Shown here in pieces: positions 47,591 through 60,320 of a DNA stretch of 64,000 nucleotides. Under the pieces are notes generated by a model. It searched no databases. It was not told where the DNA came from and saw nothing but the letters and a program-made list of their open reading frames with translations. Every line of letters begins with the position of its first letter. The first letter of the stretch is position 1. The DNA lies in assembly GCF_029852145.1 (NCBI RefSeq), contig NC_079971.1, forward strand, positions 20,087,563 through 20,151,562, written 5' to 3'. Origin of the DNA: Microplitis mediator (lineage: Eukaryota; Arthropoda; Insecta; Hymenoptera; Braconidae). The position numbers and the translations under genes are program-made.

Positions 47591-48194
47591 TTTTTAAGTA
47601 TTATTGAACAAATATTTGTTTATTTTTTCACGTTGAACCTGGAGAAACATAAAAACAAAATAATATTTATAAGCGTTCAAGTGTTAATCAGTTTTGCTTA
47701 TAAATTCATTTATATTTACAATTATAACTTATTATCAAAAAATCTCTGTTTAAACTCTATTGAAGTAAAAAAATATTTCACAATACTTAAATATAAATTT
47801 TGCTTTTATAATTAAAAATATATGGATACATATATATTTACTATTAATTAATTCTTATTCGAGGTCAATCTTGTATTATTTCTTTGAATTGGTCTATATT
47901 TTATATTAATTTCAAATTTTTTTCGTAAAATAGTATTAACAAAACTAGATGTTTTCTTAATAATGTTACTGTCGATAGTGATATTATTTTTCGTTTTAAT
48001 TAACTTCAATAACTTCTAATGCGATGACGATCGTTTCAGTTTTTCTGATGTCATTAAATAAACATTTGATAAGAAACAGTAAAGCCTTGAGAAACTAGAT
48101 AGAAAAATAATGAATATTGTTACTGAGGCCAACTATGATAGTGTTGGTGGTGATGGAATTATGATATCTTTTACATATAATATTTCTTTATTAA
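47591..48194. other. 5' flank of astacin copy 1
   Basis: Shared with copy 2 upstream sequence at 58,705-58,787 and 60,598-61,116, which shows that the duplicated unit included the promoter region. No other gene seen. Confidence 0.5.
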
Positions 48195-48310
48195 AAACTA
48201 TCTACCCTGCTAACAAACACCGGTGTATAAGTTCACGATATCCTGGTGTTAAGCTTATCGGTGTGTAAAACTCAACCCTGAGAACGGTGCTACAAATTTT
48301 CTCTACTCTC
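48195..48310. repeat. CACCGGTGTATAAG MITE fragment (un-nested copy)
   Basis: 'aacaccggtgtataagttca ... taagcttatcggtgtgtaaa' matches 61,117-61,176 plus 62,895-62,960. It therefore shows the empty TA site (48,256-48,257) of the element inserted in the other copy. Confidence 0.7.
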
Positions 48311-48663
48311 TAAACCTGAAATAGTGAATTATCACTAATTCACAGTGTACATTCACTATTTGCCACAGCTAAAAGTCGGCCACTTGGAATTAGTGCATAT
48401 ACACTCATTTATCGAGTGAAATGATGCACTCATGAAAACATTGAAATTCACTGTAGTTATTAGTAGTAAATAGTTCTAGTGATAATTACTTATTAAAAAT
48501 TAATGTTTTAAATCTACTGGGTAAAAAGTAAAATTTTCACTATTTATGCATAAAATTCACTTTTTTCCAGTGAATTAGTTGATTATATTTAGTAGAATTT
48601 AGTAAAAATAGATATACAAATACATGGAGTGATCAGGTACTACTTCCCTGATCAGGTACTAGG

Positions 48664-49412
48664 TAGGGGAGGGTGGGGCAGAGCGGCCCCCCTAAGCCAA
48701 TTATTATTTTTTGTGGCTTTCAACCATAAGATCACTTTACTTTTGTCCTATTTCGAACAAATTTATGGACATTTTGCCAAAATTCTAAAAAAAAATTTTT
48801 TTATTTTGTGGGGCAGAGCGGCCCCCTCCAAAAAGTGATAAAAAAATTTTTTTTTTTTGGTTTTTTTTTTTGTTTTTATCATTTAGAATGTATTTCTTTC
48901 TCTTGACAACTATTTTTGGTTTTATATTACTCGATACAAATTTTTTAAAGCGTAAAAAATCGTTCACTCTCGATTACCTTAATTACTAATTGTTATTTAA
49001 TAAAAAAAAAAATCAATTCTATAGTTTTACTTTATGTCAAAAATTTATCAACTAAAAAAAAAAATTTTAATTTTTATAAATTTTTAGTGACCAAATTTGC
49101 CTTATACATAGAGAAACGGCCGAAAAATATGAAAAAATAATTTTTTCGGAAGTTTCGGCTGGTCCATTTTGCCCCAGGTGTTATGCGTAGGGCTAGAAAT
49201 GTGGAATTATAATAATTTTTTTTTAATTTGACGATAAAAATATGAAAAAATCAATTTTTCAAAATTTTGGGCTTGTCCATTTTGCCCCAAATGTCATGCA
49301 TAGGGGTAAAAATGCGCAAACATATCGGATTTTATAGTAATTAGGCGAAAAAAAAAAAATTTTTTTTTTTGATCAAAATTTCAGGGGGGCCGCTCTGCCC
49401 CACCCTCCCCTA
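48664..49412. mobile_element. AGGGGAGGGTGGGGC MITE, intact, 30-bp perfect inverted ends
   Basis: The first 30 bases (TAGGGGAGGGTGGGGCAGAG...) are repeated exactly, reverse-complemented, at 49,383-49,412. The TA pairs at the ends can be the target duplication. Inside are A+T-rich tracts and repeated 'tccattttgccccaggtgt' words. No coding frame. Confidence 0.88.
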
Positions 49413-50100
49413 TACCCTGTAGAAAAGGTCTTATAAAATCGCATAAAAAAAATTGGCTATAAGAAAACGATCAGTATTTGTCCTCGAAAAATCTCAAAAA
49501 TCCTTATACAATTATTTTCTCAGCGATAGTGCATAAAAAAAAATTTTTTTCTCAAAATTCTCATATAAATGATCAGAATCTATAAGAAACAGAAGCTATA
49601 ATTTTGTGATTATAAGTATTTATAAGTTTTCGAAAAATGTAAAGTTTACAATTGCGTGGATTTTGGAAATGAATAAGATTGTATGAGACGATTTCTGAAG
49701 TAATCATATAAGATTTGATTCTGATTAATCAATGTGAGTACAGTACTTTTCCATATAGTAACGAAAAAATTGATGAGATTGATTAAATTATAGTTTTTTT
49801 AGTATTGATTAAGGTTTATATGCTAAATTATTGAATTTTTTAGCATGAATTTAAAAAGTTTTTATTATAGATAGTCAAGAATATTTGTATGAGTATTTAC
49901 GCGAAAAATCTTCAGCAATCTATTCCCGAAAAATCTATGAAATTGAGTCAGTTTATTTATTCATCAAAAATTACTCAAGCAAACATTAATATTAAATATT
50001 AAAGTCATGATGTATTACAGGATATACTATAGTACAATCCAAAAAGGTACTCATCGCTCTGTCAAATGACACAGGAGTACTCGAACAAAATCGTTTTTAG
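49413..50100. other. A+T-rich spacer
   Basis: Contains 'tataagaaa' and 'cttataaa' words in both orientations (about 49,430-49,760), possibly another decayed element. No gene seen. Confidence 0.3.
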
Positions 50101-53040
50101 TTTCAAATTATGTTTATTAATTTTCTTTAACTTCTACATTATATTTCACAATGTATTACAATTTTAAGTATTTACTAGTTCCCGTTCTAAGAACTTTTAC
50201 CTAGTAGAAATTTATTTTATATTTTACACAAAAGAGCTTTTAAAAGAAATAATCGATCTGCGTTAAATATGGGAAAATAAAAAATACAAATACCCATAGT
50301 ACATAAAAATAAATAAATATACATAAGATATAATTAACAAGTTTGAAGATTTCTTAAAAATACTATACTATACATAGTTGATTTGGCATTTTGTACTTAA
50401 GGCAGGGATGTCTTTCTTTTATTTTACACACAGTTTTCAGAATTTCATGCGTATTTAATTTAGTATTGTAAAAGTTAATAGATAAATTCTTAATGTATGT
50501 ATCCAGCATTGGAAGATTATATTTATTATGCGAATCAGCTGTTTTAGCGTTAAAGTTGCTTGTACCAATCATGCGAAGACATTTGTTTTGAAGTTTTTGG
50601 AGTTTATCATAATTTGATACACAAGTATTGCTCCAGATCGGGCATGAGTAGAGCATGATTGGACGTATGCATGTTTTATAAATTATTAGCTTATTGCTTG
50701 AATTTACATAGCTATATTTACATATCAGAGGATAGAGAATGGATATGGCTGCATGCGTTTCATTAACTGTAGTATGTGATGTGCTTTGTATACGTTAATT
50801 TACTGTCGAAGTTCAAGCCTAAATATTTAGCGGTATCAGTTAGATTGATTTTCTGACCGTACATATGTAATTTTGTAGTGTGTTGTGATTTTTTGTGGGA
50901 GAAAATAGTCGCGGTAGTTTTGTTGGTGTTGATTTTAATTTTCCATCTAGTATAATATTTCTCAAGCATGTTGGTGTGCTTTTGTATGTTATTAAGAATC
51001 GCATTTTTATTGTATCCAGAGGCAAAACTTGCAGTATTAGCTGCGAAGAGTGCAAGAGATGTTAAAGGGTGCTTGGGAAGATCATTAATGTAGATGAGAA
51101 ATAATGTAGGGCCCAGGATTGAACCTTTCGGTACCCCTGCAACTATTTTCCGGCTTGAGCTTATATTAGTATCTATACTGACAAGAAACGATCTGTTGGT
51201 GAGATAATCATCGACGAACTTAGTTATGTAGTCTGGGATACCACAAAGTTTCATTTTGTAGATTAAGCCACGGTGCCATACTGTATCGAATGCTTTCTCA
51301 ATATCTAATAACAGTAGGCCCGTGCTACGTCCTTTATTAAAGTTAAAACTGATATAATCAGTCAGTCGAGCTAATTGTTGGCAAGTGCTGTGTGATTTAC
51401 GGAATCCAAACTGTTCTGGTAAGAGAACTTTGTTGTTTTCCAGGTATTCTACAAGCCGCTTGTTAATGACTATCTTAGTGATCTTCCCCAATATTGGTAA
51501 AAGGCTAATAGGTCGATAACTCTGTGGTAAATTTTTAGGTTGCCTGGTTTGTGAAATGCTAGAATTTTTGCCGTTTTCCAGCACTGCGGAAAATAAGACA
51601 AGGCGAGACGAGCATTGACTATATACATGAGTTGTACCAAAGCTTTTTTGGTTATATTTTTAATAACAACATTCTGAATTCCGTCGCTGCCGGGAGCTTT
51701 TAAGGATTTAGTTTGTTTTATAGCTTTTGCTACTTCTCTAGGAGTAATACGCGAGAATGACTGAACATCTAATGGTTGTTTACGAATTTGATTATAGTGT
51801 CGCTGGACTAGCATTTCGGTGCTTGAGTCAGTTGGGCCATTTGTAAGATGATGTACTCTTTCAAAGATGTCAGCCAGCGCTTCTGCCTTTACGCGGTCGT
51901 CAAAAAGTATTGTTTCCATTTAACAATGGTGGTATCGTGCGGTTTGTATTTTTGCGAACTTTTATGGCCTGCCATAGTGTGTTATCGCGCGTATTCAGAG
52001 ATTCCAGTCTGGTTTTCAGATTGTTGTTATTAAAAGTTTTAATTTCATATTTTATATTATTACTGAGTTGATTTTTCAGTGATTGAAGGTAAGGTGAACG
52101 TGTTTTCTGATATTCACGCCTTATCTTATTACGTTGTTTGATCATGCGTATAATACTTTTAGGTAGATAGTTAGGTTTATTATTAGTTTTTATAGGTATG
52201 GCATATTTAGTTGCCAATAGTATATTATTTGTGAAATCCTCCACTGCCTTATCTAGTTGTTCTTTAGTTTTAATATTATTGTTAATATTTATGTATTTGT
52301 CAAAGTTCTTTCGGAAGAGAGTCCAGTTCGCATTCTTATAATCTAAATACTTAATCCTATTAACACTTATATTAATATCATTTAATGTTAATAATACTGG
52401 TACATGATCTGAATCCAAGTCATCTATCGTTGTTGGTTTTTTATATTTACTTATGTTCTTTAGAATAGCTAAATCCACTATAGAGGATGCTCCACCATTC
52501 GTCGGTGTTAAAGTGTAGTTATTCGGAAACTCGAGATTGTACGGTCTTTTACTGATGAAGTCGGCTCAAAAGTATTGAGCCGTTGGAGTTGCCACGTGGG
52601 CAACTCCAGGCTCTGTGCTTGGCATTCAAATCGCCTGCCATTATAACCTTGTTGCTAAGATTTAAGATCTTTTGCAGCTTGCGTTTATCTAATTTTATTT
52701 TAGGAGGTATGTAACTTGAAACTATTACCGTGTTATCGCTTAGCTTAATGCCAATTGCCTCGATATTTTATAATCGTAGTTTAATTTCTGAATGATTTAT
52801 ATCATTTTTAACCAGAATAAGTACACCACCACCTCGAGTTGGAGTGTTACGATCTTGCCTGTAAGCCTTATAACCTCTAACAAAGCATTTGTCTGAAGCG
52901 ATAAATTTAGTTTCACTTATTAGTAAAATGTCAATGTTTTTGGTAGATAAGAAGTTTGAAACTTCATAAAATTGAGAGATATTCGCGGAATTTTGTTTCG
53001 AATACAAGTTTTGGGAAGACAATTTAAAAATTGGACTATT
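50101..53040 (-). mobile_element. Decayed Jockey-like non-LTR retrotransposon (LINE)
   Basis: Read on the minus strand, the element gives, in 5' to 3' order, an AP-type endonuclease start (LLISETKF, then RDRNTPTRGGGVLILVKND; 53,022-52,768). Next is the linker (DSDHVPVLLTLND; 52,478-51,900). A reverse transcriptase follows (51,919-50,763) and then the post-RT region (LYSCPIWSN..KLQKLQNKCLRMIG; 50,656-50,363). Frameshifts separate all blocks and about 290 bp of endonuclease lacks a continuous frame. The 3' end lies at about 50,100-50,350 with no clear poly-A tail. Insertion lies between the two astacin copies. Confidence 0.88.
50763..51919 (-). pseudogene. LINE reverse transcriptase domain, catalytically dead
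   Basis: Two overlapping frames (51,919-51,470 and 51,584-50,763) cover the RT. The palm motif A is present (LLLDIEKAFDTVWH), the block GVPKGSILGPTLFLIYINDL is present, and the FGFRKSHST motif is present. Motif C, normally F-A-D-D, reads F-A-A-N (near 51,041-51,030), so both catalytic aspartates are replaced by single-base changes. The frameshift between the two frames near 51,500 also breaks the protein. Confidence 0.85.
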
Positions 53041-53164
53041 TGTTAGATGTGCATTAATGTGCTATGGTGCATAAAAAATGTCCAGGTAATAAACAAAAGT
53101 GCAAAAAATAATCAAGTCCAAGAAATGGCAGATTAAAGCTTGTCACAAAATTAGAAGTTTTTAA

Positions 53165-53362
53165 GCAAAAAAATTTACTTTAATAGAATATTTATACCAG
53201 CAGCGGTGTTATTTAAACACCGGAGAATTTTTTTTAACACCGGTACAGAATATTTACACCGGCGGCGGCGTTATTTTTACACCGCTTTCGGTGTTGAAAT
53301 TTGACAGCGCCGATTTTAACACCTACACCGCTTGGACTTACCCCGGTGATTTTTTACAGTGC
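53165..53362. repeat. CACTGTAAAAAAT/ACACCGG MITE end
   Basis: The right end (ACTTACCCCGGTGATTTTTTACAGTG wording) is the reverse complement of the left end of the element at 57,309. The inner part repeats 'acaccg' and 'cggtgtt' words. The left end is not clear. Confidence 0.6.
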
Positions 53363-54300
53363 ATAAAAAGAAATAAAATAAAAGAAATAAAATTCACGAT
53401 TATATGAAAATTGGTCATATATGAATCATAGATAATCCATGTATGCTCTATATAGGATAGTTATCATATAAGGCTATATGTAATTTTTTTCATGGGGCCT
53501 GAAAATAATATATGAGTCAAAGCGGTTTAATACTTACTTTTCGATTTTTAAATCTGCTTATATTTCTTATGACTGAATAATTGACAATTATGGAAAAACA
53601 AAATACTTGATGATCAAGAATTTAAATACTAGTTATTTCTAAATTTGTAATTATTAAAAAATCAATGTATAAATGATTTCTTATGAAAGTTATTTAAACT
53701 CTAGTAGATGAGTAATAACTTATCATTCAAAATTATATTTATCAATAGTTTTAAACTGTTTGATTTAGTAAGAGAAACTGCAATGGCGTTAGTAATTACA
53801 TTTCAACGACTTTTATTACTGATTGTGGACTACACATATATAAAAAAAAAGTATAAAGTATAACTTTGAAAAAATACTCTAGAGCTAAATGATAAATTAT
53901 TAATAGAAGAAGAAGAATACTGTAAAATAATAATGTGAGTAACTGAAATAACTTTATAAAAATTTTATCAGACGATAGACCACAAATGATAAAAAAAATA
54001 AAAAATGGTTGTCAAACGCTTGTTTTATCTACAACAGAGTTAAACAATTGGATTCGAAATAAATAATTCACCCGTAGTCAGATTTAGTGATGACAACATA
54101 ATCTGAATACATTTTTGATCTATTTCAACCTATTTATTGCATTGTTTATTTCAATAGTCGACGTCGTCTTCCCGTAAGATTAGTATGAATTACATAAGAT
54201 ATACTATTTGTATATCAACGATGTCGCTTAAGCAATAAGAAATTTAAAACCTATTTTCATAAGATCGACATCCTATCAATCAAATTCGTGTGAGATCGCA
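53363..54300. other. A+T-rich spacer
   Basis: Around 53,395-53,505 there is a 'gattatatgaaaattggtc ... taatttttttcatgggg' block like the small palindromic elements at 39,204 and 44,748, but with decayed left end. No gene seen. Confidence 0.3.
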
Positions 54301-54475
54301 TCCCGGCCCTGTTTAAAAATATTGATTGAAAAGAATTAAAAGTGATGAAATTCGAATTCTTTTCAATAATTTCAATTGATTTCAATTTTTTTTTTGTATA
54401 TATAGATATACAGTTTGCATGGAGCGACCGCTTCTTAATTGCTTTCAATCAATATTTGTAATCAGGGGGGTCAAA
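54301..54475. repeat. Short MITE with AATATTGATTGAAA inverted ends
   Basis: CCCTGTTTAAAAATATTGATTGAAA near 54,306 is mirrored by TTTCAATCAATATTTGTAATCAGGG near 54,445. Confidence 0.55.
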
Positions 54476-54559
54476 AAATTAGATCTGTTTTAAAATAAAT
54501 GATAAATTCAAATATTTTTCCTTTAATTTAAGTTTATAAATCGTATTTATTTTATATTA

Positions 54560-55735
54560 GAATTTAATCTGTTTTTGCCCGTAGTATTCCTTATCCAGGC
54601 TAATATCAGACTTATTTTCGTATGATGTTTAGTCTGTTTTAAATCGGGTTTAGACTAAAAACAGACTTTTTTATTATAATTATTGGTCTGTGTTCAATTA
54701 TTTTTAAGGACAAATACAGGACTTTTTATAAATATGAATAATAATAATAATAATAATCTAGATTTATTAATTTATTTTAATTTTCGTGGTATTTAAAACA
54801 TGCTAATGCGCTTCCATAATAAGATGTCACACAGAGAAAATGTTGGCTCGAAACCTACCAATTTTTACAATGCTGTCGACTAAACTTGAAATCGGGAGTA
54901 AATCATCCAAAAAATTATCGTGCTCTTACAAAAAATGATTATACTGTATCAAATTACTTATTACGCGCGAGAAACTTATCGATGAGCTTCAATATCAATT
55001 ACTTCCATACATTATAATAATTTTGATGCAGCATAATAATTTTTTATAAGAGCATAGTAATTTTTTGGATACTTTACTTTCTGTTTCAAGTTTGGTCTTC
55101 AGCATAATAAAAATTGGTAGATTTCGAGCCAACATTTTTCTCCGTAGCACAAGAATTTTGATGTTTTCTTATGCCAAAATATTTTCAATTTTATCCAGTG
55201 AATAAGAGAAAATTCTTGACATTTTAAGAGTTGTTTCATCACTTTTATTCAATGATATAAATATTCAATGAAGACAACTAAAAAATTAAGCTGTCAAATT
55301 TTCATTAACTGCCGACATTTTTAAACAAACGATAGTAAATAAATAGTAAATAAAACATAATCAATTCTGCAACTTAATATTTTTTCATAAATATTGCCCA
55401 TAAATAAAAATTTTATAAGTCCATGATTTAATCTAGTTTTGTCCTTGTAAATTTTCAGAACTAAAATTTTTTAAAGTTCACGAATTAATCTAATTTAGTC
55501 TGCTCGTAACGCGTTTGTTTGTTAAAGTAGCAGGTCGAAAACAGCTTAAAATTTTCATAAAAGATCAAAATCAGATCAAATAGTCCAATCAGACCAAAAT
55601 CAGGTCAAATTTTTCAGTCCGGGTAGATCAAAAACAGATTAAAATTTTTATCGAAGTTCAATAACAGACCAAGTAGTCCAAATACAGTCCAGTTAGACTA
55701 GAATCAGATCAAATTTTTCGACCCGGGATGGGAAC
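54560..55735. repeat. Inverted-repeat element rich in AGTCTG / CAGACC words
   Basis: The left part repeats 'tagtctgttttaaatcggg', 'agactaaaaacagac' and the like. The right part repeats 'gatcaaaatcagatcaaat' and 'cagaccaaaatcaggtcaaa' and ends 'cgacccggga'. I infer one decayed element into which the MITE at 54,834 inserted. Confidence 0.45.
54834..55146. mobile_element. MITE with ~36-bp inverted ends (ACRGAGAAAAWTGTTGGCTC)
   Basis: The left end ACAGAGAAAATGTTGGCTCG is mirrored by CGAGCCAACATTTTTCTCCGT at the right, continuing through 'aaacctaccaattttta'. It is about 313 bp and non-coding. Confidence 0.75.
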
Positions 55736-56385
55736 CCATAGGAATCTATAAAAGGAAGGATGGAATAATGTAAGAATTTATAGAAATTAATAAATTGGTT
55801 CATGGATTTATATAAGAGTCTAGGTAGGGAAACATGGATATCTGGATTCCCATATAGGAACTTGATCATTTCTTAAGACATGATTTCTTAACTTATTAAA
55901 AAATTATTTCGTAAATAGTAAAAAATATTTGTTAAATACAAAAAAACTGATGTTTAAGAAATGATTTCTTAAATACTATGAAATCCTTCTATCAGTGCAC
56001 CACATAGTTATTCTTTTCCGTCTACAAATAAAAAAAACAGATTAATAGTCTATTGGCAGGAAACTATTTAACAAAAAATTGATTAATCGATGTATGAATG
56101 TATGGACCTTAGATAATAGGACTACTTAAATAATAAAATTTTTTTTCATTTATTACAACTTGTTTTATTTTGAACGTTTTACAATGCATTAATAATGATT
56201 AATAACACGATTATTGGTAGTAAGCAAAGGATACATGAATATTATAGAAACATATTAAGAGATCAAAATTTCATTTCCCGTCGCTGTGAATATAACTCAA
56301 AATATCAATCGAAATCAATAAACACTTATTATGGGATTAAAGCGGTCATTTTATCTAGTTAGCCTCATAAATATTATTTAGTAAG
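55736..56385. other. Spacer downstream of astacin copy 2
   Basis: No gene seen; A+T-rich with no clear element. Confidence 0.35.
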
Positions 56386-58704
56386 TTAACTATTTATAGG
56401 CAGTGCTGTTAACGTGGCTGAAAAGCCGTTATTCTGGTTCATTCCATTACTCACAAATACAACCGACAATTTATTATCCGTTGAATTAACGTGCCAAGAG
56501 TCTTCGATACCGCAGTAGAGCCCAATAAGAACCGCATGTTTATCATTGCCATCTCTTATTTCGAGAAAATCATTGTTACAATTATCGCTCATCTCAAGAG
56601 CAAAGTAATTGATCTTCATTACTATACGATGATTATCTGGTGCTGTAAAATACCAAATGCACCGTCTATTTGGCGGATACGCATCAGGATAGTTTGTCGA
56701 TTCTATACTGAGAGGTGTATCTTTCTCGATGTCAATATCACCTCCGCAAATAGTCTTGTAATCAATTCGAAAACTGTTAAAAATACTTGAGCCACTGGCT
56801 TTCACATATGTCAGTACCAAATAATTACTAGCTAAGAACTTAGCTACGTAAATATTGCCACAATAACGATAACCTAAAGAAAAGAATTTATACATTAAAT
56901 TCATATCATCATAAATAATAATATTAAAATATTAAATGGCATAATTTTTTATAAACAATTATAACAAAACAAAAAAAACACAAACAAACGAACCCGATAT
57001 GTTAATATTAGTCACGTATTTATTTTTAATTTCCAAATAATCAATTGTACATTCAGGGCTCTCGTATATACTTAATGCCGTAATATAAAGTTCGATTGTT
57101 TCACCTTTGGCAGCTCTTATTCTCCATTCACAACGTTCAGAGCCAACCAACGATCCATTTGTGTTCATTGGCGAGCTAAAAATACCACTAGGCCCCAATA
57201 ATGTTCCTCCACATTCTAAATAACAGAACAAATAGTTATTTAACTCATGATTGCAAATTTTAAATATTATGCAATGATTCAAATTTATATGAAACACTGA
57301 TTATCATACACTGTAAAAAATAACCGGAGTAAGTCCAAGCGGTGTAGGAGTTGAAATTTGCGGTGTTCAATTTCAACACCGAAAGCGGTGTGTGCGCTCG
57401 CGTGTTGAGTGCGTGTCTGTGTGTGTGTGAAGATGTTTTTTGCGTTTTATAAGCTTTCGAAAGTTAATACACTGAGCGGGTGCAGTATACCCCGATTTTA
57501 CACCAGTATTTTAACACCGCCAAATCACGCCTCCTACACTGGTGTTATTTCATTTTAACACCACGCGGAGTAAAAATAAGTCGATTTGTAATACCGCTCT
57601 TTTTACAGTGCAACTAAAAAAAAAAACATTACTGGGACACTGGTACAAAAGATTTGTTGTAGCAATATCACCCAAACTAAGTACATTCTTGTTTCCAATA
57701 GCTGGGACTTCCTGTTTATTTTCTTGTTTCGGGATAATTGTTTTCAGCCTCCAGTCGAATGAAAATGAATCTTCAGGATAGTGCATTACTGAACGATAAT
57801 CATAAGTTTGATTGAATGTTTCTATTTCATCATGTGATAGTTTCATAAACTCATCTACACCATCTTTATCAAGCAAGTAAAATATATTTATTAATGGATT
57901 GTGTCTTATACTGATCATATATTGTATAACACAATAATCATGTAAAAGGAACACCCTTTTTTCAATGCCACTTATAAAACTCAAACGAATATGGTTCATG
58001 ATTTAACAAAAAAAATTATTTTAATAATCATGAGTTTTTCAGTCAAATTTTAAAAACAGAATCTGTCACTTTGAACATAAACTCGAGTGTATGAGTACCT
58101 GGATGTATGTTTTTATGAATAATCTCAACATATTCATCACGGTCTGGACGATTATGTTCATGTTCAAAACCGATTGCGTGTCCCAATTCATGAAGAATAA
58201 TCGGAAAGTCGACACACCCATTTTGTAAACTTATTAGTTTTATATTTGGGAACCGCGGTAAGAATATGAAACAACATCTGCAAATATTATTTAGAAATGA
58301 TTATTTGATATGTTTAACTAAATTATAATTCTATGCAATTATAAATACCCGCAATATGATTTAGTAAAATATAAAAACTTTGTATGGACTTTCGGGATTC
58401 TTTTAACAAATGTTATGCAAGTTGATCTTTCCCACTCTCGCATTGCTTTTTTTATTAATCTCTGTTGTGATTCAGTAAAAATATTATCGAATTCATAGGG
58501 AATAATACCCTGATCCCAAAGACGATCTTTTTCCGTTGAGGCAGCTGTTCTTCGTGTTCTATTAAACAATTCTTGGTCTTCCACAAGCTGTGCTACGTTT
58601 TTCGTATCGCGGTTTAAGGCTTCATGTGGTAAAAGATATGAATTTATTACAGTTATTATTAACATAAACAATTGAACCGCAAAAATATGCGAAATCAATT
58701 CCAT
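56386..58704 (-). CDS. Astacin-type zinc metalloprotease with two CUB domains (tolloid-like), copy 2
   Basis: Five minus-strand exons (58,704-58,349; 58,277-58,099; 57,863-57,633; 57,215-56,994; 56,873-56,386) join in phase to 491 aa. The first four exons have exactly the same lengths (356, 179, 231, 222 nt) as in copy 1. Signal peptide, RTRR site, zinc motif HELGHAIGFEHEHNRPDRD, Met-turn SVMHY and both CUB domains are present. The start is the Met at 58,702-58,704; an upstream in-frame TTG is not a start. Differences from copy 1 cluster in CUB1, CUB2 and the astacin C-terminal part, while exon 1 is nearly identical. The intron between exons 3 and 4 holds a MITE missing from copy 1. It lies about 11.1 kb from copy 1 in the same orientation, so they are tandem duplicates. 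Confidence 0.9.
57309..57610. mobile_element. CACTGTAAAAAAT MITE in astacin copy 2 intron 3
   Basis: It begins CACTGTAAAAAATAACCGGA and ends CTCTTTTTACAGTG, with inner 'gtgttaaaa'/'ttttaacac' and 'ggtgttgaaatt'-type blocks. The same intron of copy 1 (46,200-46,312) lacks it, so insertion came after the duplication. I could not define a target duplication. Confidence 0.8.
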
Positions 58705-58859
58705 TTTCAATTATTATTTAACAAATATTTGTTTATTTTTTCACGTTGAACCTGGAGAAACAGAAAAACAAAATAATATTTATAAGCCCCGAGTCGAAAT
58801 TTAAAACGTATCTCAGGCGTCATAGGCGTTTAAAACGTATCTCAGGCGTCTTAGGCGTT

Positions 58860-59367
58860 TAGGGGAGGGAGGGGCAAAAGGGGGTACTTAAGGAAATACC
58901 AAGTTTTCGAGGACTCCAATACGCTAAATCTTTTTTTTTTAATGATATTCAAAGTAAATAGAAGAAATTTTCAGTTACCGTTGAAGAAACAAATTTTTCA
59001 TTTCTGCAGGCAAAGTGGGGTACCCCCTAAAAAGGTAAAAAAAAAAAAATTTCTGGATTTTAAAGAAATTTGATTAAGTTGAATTTTTTTGTAAGTCATT
59101 TACATGAAGAAAAATTATATTTTATATGTTTATTGGATACAAAAGAAGAAAAAAAATTTTTAATAGTTTTTATCATAAAACAAACGTCATTAATATTTTT
59201 CAACTGACAATTGATTTTTGAAAAATTTTACCGAAAAAAATTCAAAGTAACGCTTAATTATATTCACAGAAGTGATTTTGGAATGTTTTAAAACCATTTA
59301 AAATATAAAATTTTTTTTTATCAAATTTTGGAGGTACCCCGTTTTGCCTACCCTACCCCCTTCCCCT
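58860..59367. mobile_element. GGGGAGGGAGGGGC MITE nested in the CCCGAGTCG element
   Basis: The left end TAGGGGAGGGAGGGGCAAAA and right end TACCCTACCCCCTTCCCCT are loosely inverted, with inner 'ggcaaagtggggtacccc' and 'ggaggtaccccgttttgcc' blocks. It is a divergent member of the family at 48,664. Confidence 0.65.
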
Positions 59368-59587
59368 GAAACGTATCTCAGGCGTCTCAGGCATTCAAAA
59401 CGTATTTCAGGCGTCTCAGGCGTTTAAAACGTATCTCAAGCATCTTAGGCGTTTGAAGCGTATATTGAGCGCCTAAGGCGTTTAAAGAGTATGTCAATCA
59501 TCTCAGACGCTGTAAGTGTGATTAAAACGTTTTGAGGTCCTAGGAAGCTTTCTCGAATGTTTTCGCGATGATATCCGTATGTCTGTA

Positions 59588-59683
<96 letters not shown>

Positions 59684-59694
59684 TGTGTGTGTGT
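59588..59694. repeat. (TG)n microsatellite, ~50 units
   Basis: A nearly pure TG tract with one GAG interruption near its end. The open frames across it, on both strands, are repeats and not genes. Confidence 0.93.
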
Positions 59695-59699
59695 GTAAC

Positions 59700-60320
59700 C
59701 CACTTATAACTTTTGAACGGCTCGACCGTTTTAATTGCGGTTGGCGCCATTCGGAAGGGCTTGGCCAAACTTAGATTTTGAATACAATTTGGACTGATTC
59801 GAACCGGTAGATTTTGAGAAATCTCAAAAGAACTACAAAAAAAAATTTTTTCAGATGTGGTTTTTTTGGAATACCTTTTAAACGGCTTTACCGATCGATT
59901 CAAAAAACTAATCAGCTCTTATTATAAAAAAAACCACGCCGATCGCCGCTAGCCCGGTCGAAATCGGTTGATTCGTTCGTGAGTTATCATTGTCAAAAGA
60001 AAACCAAAAAAGTGTTTTTTCGGAATTACTTTAAAATTTCTCGTTCGATCAATCTAAACTTAAAGATCCTGTATAAGGCTTTGAAAACTGCGTCGAATGC
60101 CGCCAACCGCGTGAAAATCGGTTCATTTATTCGAAAGTTATTGCGGTTTGAAAATTAAAAAAAAAAAGTGTTTTATTAAACCTCTATCAGACTATTGAGC
60201 TCAGAGAGCTCAAAATGACACGAAAATTATATTTTTGAGCTCAAAGAGCTCAAAAGCGTAATAAGTGCAATTTTAAGTGCATAAGTATGGAATAAGCGGG
60301 AAGTTGCAGGGATGGCTTTT
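59700..60320. repeat. ACCGATTTCG-type dispersed repeat
   Basis: Repeats of 'ttttgaacggctcgaccg', 'gaaatcggttgattcgttcg' and 'gcgtcgaatgccgccaaccg' match the blocks at 1120 and 17,914. Confidence 0.55.

Noticed and set aside
59445..59903. 152-aa frame with long Thr-His run (minus strand)
   Set aside because: Runs through the (TG)n tract and repeat DNA.
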